From contig CM077116.1 in assembly GCA_039619475.1 (NCBI GenBank), positions 17,605,443 through 17,669,442 on the forward strand: a DNA stretch of 64,000 nt, written 5' to 3'. The stretch comes from Icerya purchasi. Lineage: Eukaryota > Arthropoda > Insecta > Hemiptera > Monophlebidae. The position numbers and the translations under genes are program-made. Numbering within the stretch: the stretch's first letter is position 1; each line of letters begins with the position of its first letter. The notes below the pieces were generated by a model. It was not told the origin of the DNA. It did not search any database and saw nothing but the letters and a program-made list of their open reading frames with translations. Positions 59,639 to 64,000 of this stretch are shown here, piece by piece.

Positions 59639-61854
59639 GTACATAAATAAGGCAAATAAAACAAAAAATATAAAATTTCGTAAAACGTTGTGAGAAAGAA
59701 AATGTACATGTGTGTGAGATCCTGTTATCGGTTGGGGGTAAATAACTAATCAAGAACCATCGTAAGAGGAAGCGCACACCTCATATGGTCAATTCTGGCG
59801 GTCACGTGGCAGAAAGGAAGGAAGAATTGAAAAATATTCCATGGGGATTATTTTTAAAGTTCGTCAGTTGCTGTATTTTTCATTTATTCAGTATTATTGC
59901 TTTTGACTTCTTTCTGATCGTGACGGAAATCGCATATAAAATCATTTCCCAGTAATAGGATTGTGTAAATTGGGTCGATAGAAAAAACTCGGGAAGCATA
60001 AAAGCGAAAGCTCGATTAATAATCATCACCAACATTTCTCAGCAACAATCTCAGCTCCAGCCTGTCGAACTCCGGACCACCGCCGACAACAGTGATATGT
60101 ACAATTTAGTTATTTATATTACCCAAATTTTTATTGATTTATTCTGTTCGTATTTAATGTTAAATTTTTTAGCGGTCAACCGATACTAAAAGATTAGTGC
60201 AGATAATGTTGATTAATATTTTTTTATAATACTAATAAAATAATTAACTTTTTCGTGCGTGGTAATTAAAAGGTTGTAGTGGCATTCCTGAGGATTAAAA
60301 TAAGGAACAGGTATCGTTACAATATAGTATATCGATATAGTTCTATGTAGAAACGTTTATTTTTAGATAATTTTTTCTAGCAATTTTCTGGTATAATGAA
60401 ATTTTATGCACTTCTGATCTAATCTTATCACTGTAATGATATACTAAAAGAAAATAATAACTTAAAAGGGCATATGATTTTTTTTTTAAATATTTAAAGT
60501 GAATTTAATCGATATTTATTAATATATTTGTTTTTTCCTATTTATATTAATTAATGTAGAAAGTTTCTTTACACTGCACCATATATTATAGAACATCGTA
60601 AAAAATTGTGCACATACATTTAGATATTCACGTTTTCCTGGACAATAAAATTTTATCCGATTTTAGAGAAATTTGTAGAAGTAAAGAAAAACTGGTTCGT
60701 GTACAGTGTCGCCAATGATAAACAACGCCTTTTAAAAAGTTGTAGAATATGAATGATAGTCAAAAACAGAATTTCTACTGGGATCACGTGACATTTTGGT
60801 TTAGTTATTCGAAATGAACTTAAGATTTTCTTGGCAAAGCGGAATTTATATATCAAATTCTTGGAGATGAAATCCTGTTTCAAAACTATCCCAACTGAAG
60901 TGAAAAGAGGTAAAATATTAAATTAATTCATCAAAATTCTTATTAATTATTTTTGCATTAAATAATAAAAGTTTTGATTTGCACACTAGAATCTGTTCAC
61001 TCTCACATAAAAAAAAAAAAGAAAAAAAAAAGACATGTCATACTTGCTTCTTCTTTCTCTTTTGTTGATTTATACAATATATTTAGTTAGCGTAAAATGA
61101 CAACAATCGCTTCGAAATAAACTTTTGCATATTATTCGTATATTGTAATGTGTTTATTACATGGAAACAGTAAAATGAAATAAACTAAAATAAATACATT
61201 TTTACACATAACTTAATAAAAATTCAATAGAATAAAGTATTAACAATTATTATACTGAAAGAGAACATGGGAAGTATTCCTGAGATACCGTTGCCGGTAA
61301 AAGGTCAAGAGACCAGCACGTGACGGCGCGAAAGGAGGTGTACAGATTAAATATCTGGAGAAAATCGAATTAGAAAAAAAAAAACAAAAAACAAAACAAA
61401 ACAAATAGAACAATCGAGCGTGGCAGTTAGTTCTTTTAAGATAGTCGAAAAAAGCGAGTCAAATTTGGATTATCAGTAGGACCCGCCCACCGAAATTTCG
61501 AGTTATTCCTTGTCGCGTTAATTAACAGAATAAAATAACCGCGAAGTACGAAATTAAGTGATTTTATACTGTTCTCCGCGGCGCTCCAATTTCTATAAAT
61601 ACAGCCTGATCTAAATAATACCAAATTACGTTAATCATCATCTGCAAACCTGAAGCTTGAGCCTACATTATCTCCGAGAATACAGGACCTTAGCGTTACG
61701 CACTAATTTAATTTTATTCATTTCTTCATTTATGTGCGTCTTTTTCATATATATATATGCGTGTTTTCAGCGGTCGGCCGTTAAAAATCGGTGTAAAGTG
61801 ACAAAATATATCCTAAAAAAACTTATATATTGCGTTTAATATAATAATAATAAA

Positions 61855-62005
61855 TCGTCGCTATAGCCTAGTTTCTACTTGGCTTCCGTTATAGAACTCA
61901 TGAGTTTGGTCCCGGGCGATGACAGAAATTGTTACAAAGAATTAAATTAAAATACTCGCTACATTTCACGTGCAAGGCAATGGCAAATCACCACGTACAA
62001 CATCA
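61855..62005 (+). mobile_element. possible tRNA-derived SINE remnant
   Basis: TATAGCCTAGTTTCTACTTGG resembles an A-box region, and TTTGGTCCCGGGCGATGA about 35 bp later resembles a decayed T-arm/B-box. AAGGCAATGGCAAATCACCAC follows, a pattern I associate with SINE bodies. No tail or target duplication was found. Weak. Confidence 0.3.
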
Positions 62006-62146
62006 TATACGCGCTCCAGGTCAGTACACAGCAAACACACACGGGACTGCACTTGTTGTGCGATAAATCAAACGATTGCTAATCAGTTCCGAATGTAATC
62101 TTGTGTGTGTACACATTCGTACTACATGTAAACAATTGCCTAGTTC

Positions 62147-62278
62147 ACCAACCTATATCAGTACAGCTGAAATGTACGAATAGGTTGCCCACCAACCTAT
62201 ATCAGTACAGCTGAAATGTACGAATAGGTTGCCCACCAACCTATATCAGTACAGCTGAAATGTACGAATAGGTTGCCC
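62147..62278. repeat. 3 x 44-bp perfect tandem repeat
   Basis: Three identical 44-bp units start at 62147, 62191 and 62235, followed by the first bases of a fourth (ACCAACC at 62279). Each unit holds AACCTAT and ATAGGTT as an inverted pair, so each can fold into a hairpin. Perfect identity implies recent expansion. Confidence 0.95.
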
Positions 62279-64000
62279 ACCAACCGAATGGTTGAAGACA
62301 TAAGGAATAATGATGATTAATACTGAAGTGACATCCCTGAGAGCAGAAAAATAGAAACCAAAACTCACAGTATTTTAGAATTAATAACGTAAACAAAAAT
62401 AATCTGTGTAAGTGTACAAGCCGCATAATAATAAAATATTGATGTTTTCAAAGAGTAAAGAAAATATTCAATGATTCAATGTAGAACATTCACTCGCGCG
62501 GTTTTTTCTTTTTTTTTAGAAGTTACAACGTGCGGCAGTGGAATTCGAACCCGATTGTACACGAACGAAACACAATTAACTACCACACGGTATCCGGCTA
62601 AATCCCGCGCGTATTTAATAAAGCCTAACTATAAAAGAAGGTTCATATATTTTTTTATATGTTTTTTCAGTAGTTTAATCACAATATATATTTTATGTTT
62701 TTATATGTTTGTTATTAATTTTTGTGAATATATTATAGCTTAAGATTAATTTAACGTTAACGAAAATTTTGCGTGCTGTCTACTTTTTTTCTATTAGTTG
62801 ACATTTCAGAAATGATAACTTGATATTTTATCGAATTTATATGAAAATTTTGGTTTTCATCGTCACGACTGTCTATAAAAAGTTTTTTTCTACGTTAGTC
62901 GATTTTATCGACAGAACCCGAACTTTCCAATACGTTCGCGTTTGCCACAACTTGAACAAATAAAAGTTAACTGCGACTTCTACGCTGTTCAACTGTAAGA
63001 TTTGGTTTATCGCAACACAAACATAAATCTTCGATACAAAGTTCTTTTAACAACTCATGACCGTGTAAGGACGCGCCCGTTTTTACGCTGATTTCAGTCA
63101 CATTTTCGAGTAGCATTATTTTTCCAAGTTATTTCGGCAAAACTTTTTGTACGCAATGCGAACGGCTGATCTATTTGCAAGGTCCTTAGTTTCATCGTTT
63201 TTGTATTCTTTGACGTTCTGTTTGCGGGCAGCTTCTAATGCTGTGTTGCTTCTGATGTTTCTTCGATTGCATCACCGACTTTTTTTTCTCGCATATAATT
63301 TTACCTAATGCCACGCGACTGAACTTGGAAAACGGCGTCAATTTGTTGCTTACCATAATACATCACTGGCATTTTTGTGTAATTACCTTAGTAGCTACGA
63401 GATGTTTATGTTCATATTTTAAAATTTTATAATTTGTTCGCTACATTTATTCGCTTCGTGTTCATGTTGCAATTTCTATTTTTTCCAGCTGAAGATAAGC
63501 TTTGCCCGAAAACGTTCCTAAAGAGAAATATTTCTATTTATCAGGTGGTTTTCTTACATGCATTGTTTCAAGTAATTAGTATTCTAGCAATCAGGTATGA
63601 AATTACATTACTACTTTAAAATTCGCCCGTATGGTAATTCCTATATATCATCTATTTCTGTCTTTATCTATCTTATAATCTCGTTATGGTCAATTTTTTT
63701 TAGTTTTTGTTATTGCTTTTTTGTGTTACTTTTTTACATACTTCGGTTTTTACCAATTATAGTTCTAGAACTACGGAATCGTTCAAAGAGGGCGCTTTGT
63801 TTATTCAGGTATACTGAACATTGAGGGGTCCACCAAGAGGAAGGCGGTCTATTTCCCAAAACTGTTTTTTGCGCCTAGATTATGTAAAAATAATATTTTT
63901 GATTAGACCTAAAAGGGAATAATATACATTAATTGAAGGCTCATGGCTACTCAAAGGTGTGCAAAATGTTTCCAACTGATTATAAAATTCACACAATTCA

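Larger units (their letters stand above)
59645..64000. other. unassigned AT-rich sequence
   Basis: Apart from the tRNA-like stretch at 61855 and the 44-bp array at 62147, no element or gene was recognised. The 76-codon minus frame at 60653-60883 and other small frames have no motif. The final about 200 bp contains the GGTCCACCAAGAGGA motif that resembles 2070-2095. Confidence 0.4.

Noticed and set aside
1..64000. CRISPR array, bacterial operons or ribosome binding sites
   Set aside because: No regularly spaced direct repeats of the right kind and no bacterial gene layout; the elements present are those of animal genomes.

Overview
The window is AT-rich arthropod nuclear DNA, most likely from an insect. 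This rests on the mix of decayed transposable elements (I-clade, jockey-like and RTE-like LINEs, a Penelope-like RT, a Helitron, hAT elements and Polinton-like DNA), long poly-A, poly-T and TA tracts, and the absence of bacterial gene organisation. I cannot name the species. I see no confidently identifiable host protein-coding gene, no rRNA, no intact tRNA and no CRISPR array. The sequence is either intergenic or lies inside very long introns.

Layout. At 0-22 kb there is mostly unassigned AT-rich DNA with an hAT-type MITE (518-921), an RTE-like LINE remnant split by a short retroposon with 14-bp target duplications (4315-5175), a LINE tail (6595-7224), small inverted-repeat elements (8727, 9930, 13052), a GC-raised island with a CRE/E-box (15.5-16.5 kb) and an RNase H remnant (20.4 kb). 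At 22.6-31 kb lies a LINE graveyard: five 5'-truncated or mutated LINE pieces are packed almost end to end. At 31-40 kb is a virus-like (Polinton-like) locus on the minus strand. Its two open genes (282 and 334 codons) share the same upstream DNA and the same N-terminal leader but have different bodies, and they are followed by about 3.4 kb of repeat-rich, partly GC-rich terminal-repeat-like DNA that runs into an RTE remnant. At 41-43 kb there is another I-clade LINE on the minus strand. At 48.1-50.2 kb a minus-strand Helitron carries the end of its helicase and a Penelope-like RT/GIY-YIG fragment. At 51-54.4 kb there is a decayed hAT transposase and a second copy of the 518-921 hAT element, enlarged by about 1.4 kb. 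At 55,026-59,638 lies a compact Polinton-like element with 5'-AG...CT-3' ends, 1.3-1.7 kb inverted terminal repeats, a near-perfect 6-bp target duplication and a broken third copy of the 334-codon gene. From 59.6 to 64 kb little is recognisable apart from a perfect 3 x 44-bp tandem repeat.

The most interesting part is the relation between the 32.7-39.7 kb locus and the 55-59.6 kb element. Both have the same order (gene body, leader, conserved upstream block, repeat-rich terminal DNA), so they are two copies of one Polinton-like or virus-derived family. The first still has two open reading frames in surroundings where nearly every other coding piece is broken. One resembles the region that precedes the polymerase domain in Polinton-type DNA polymerases. 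The other has a weak DEDDh-exonuclease-like pattern that lacks at least one key residue. Function is inferred, not shown.
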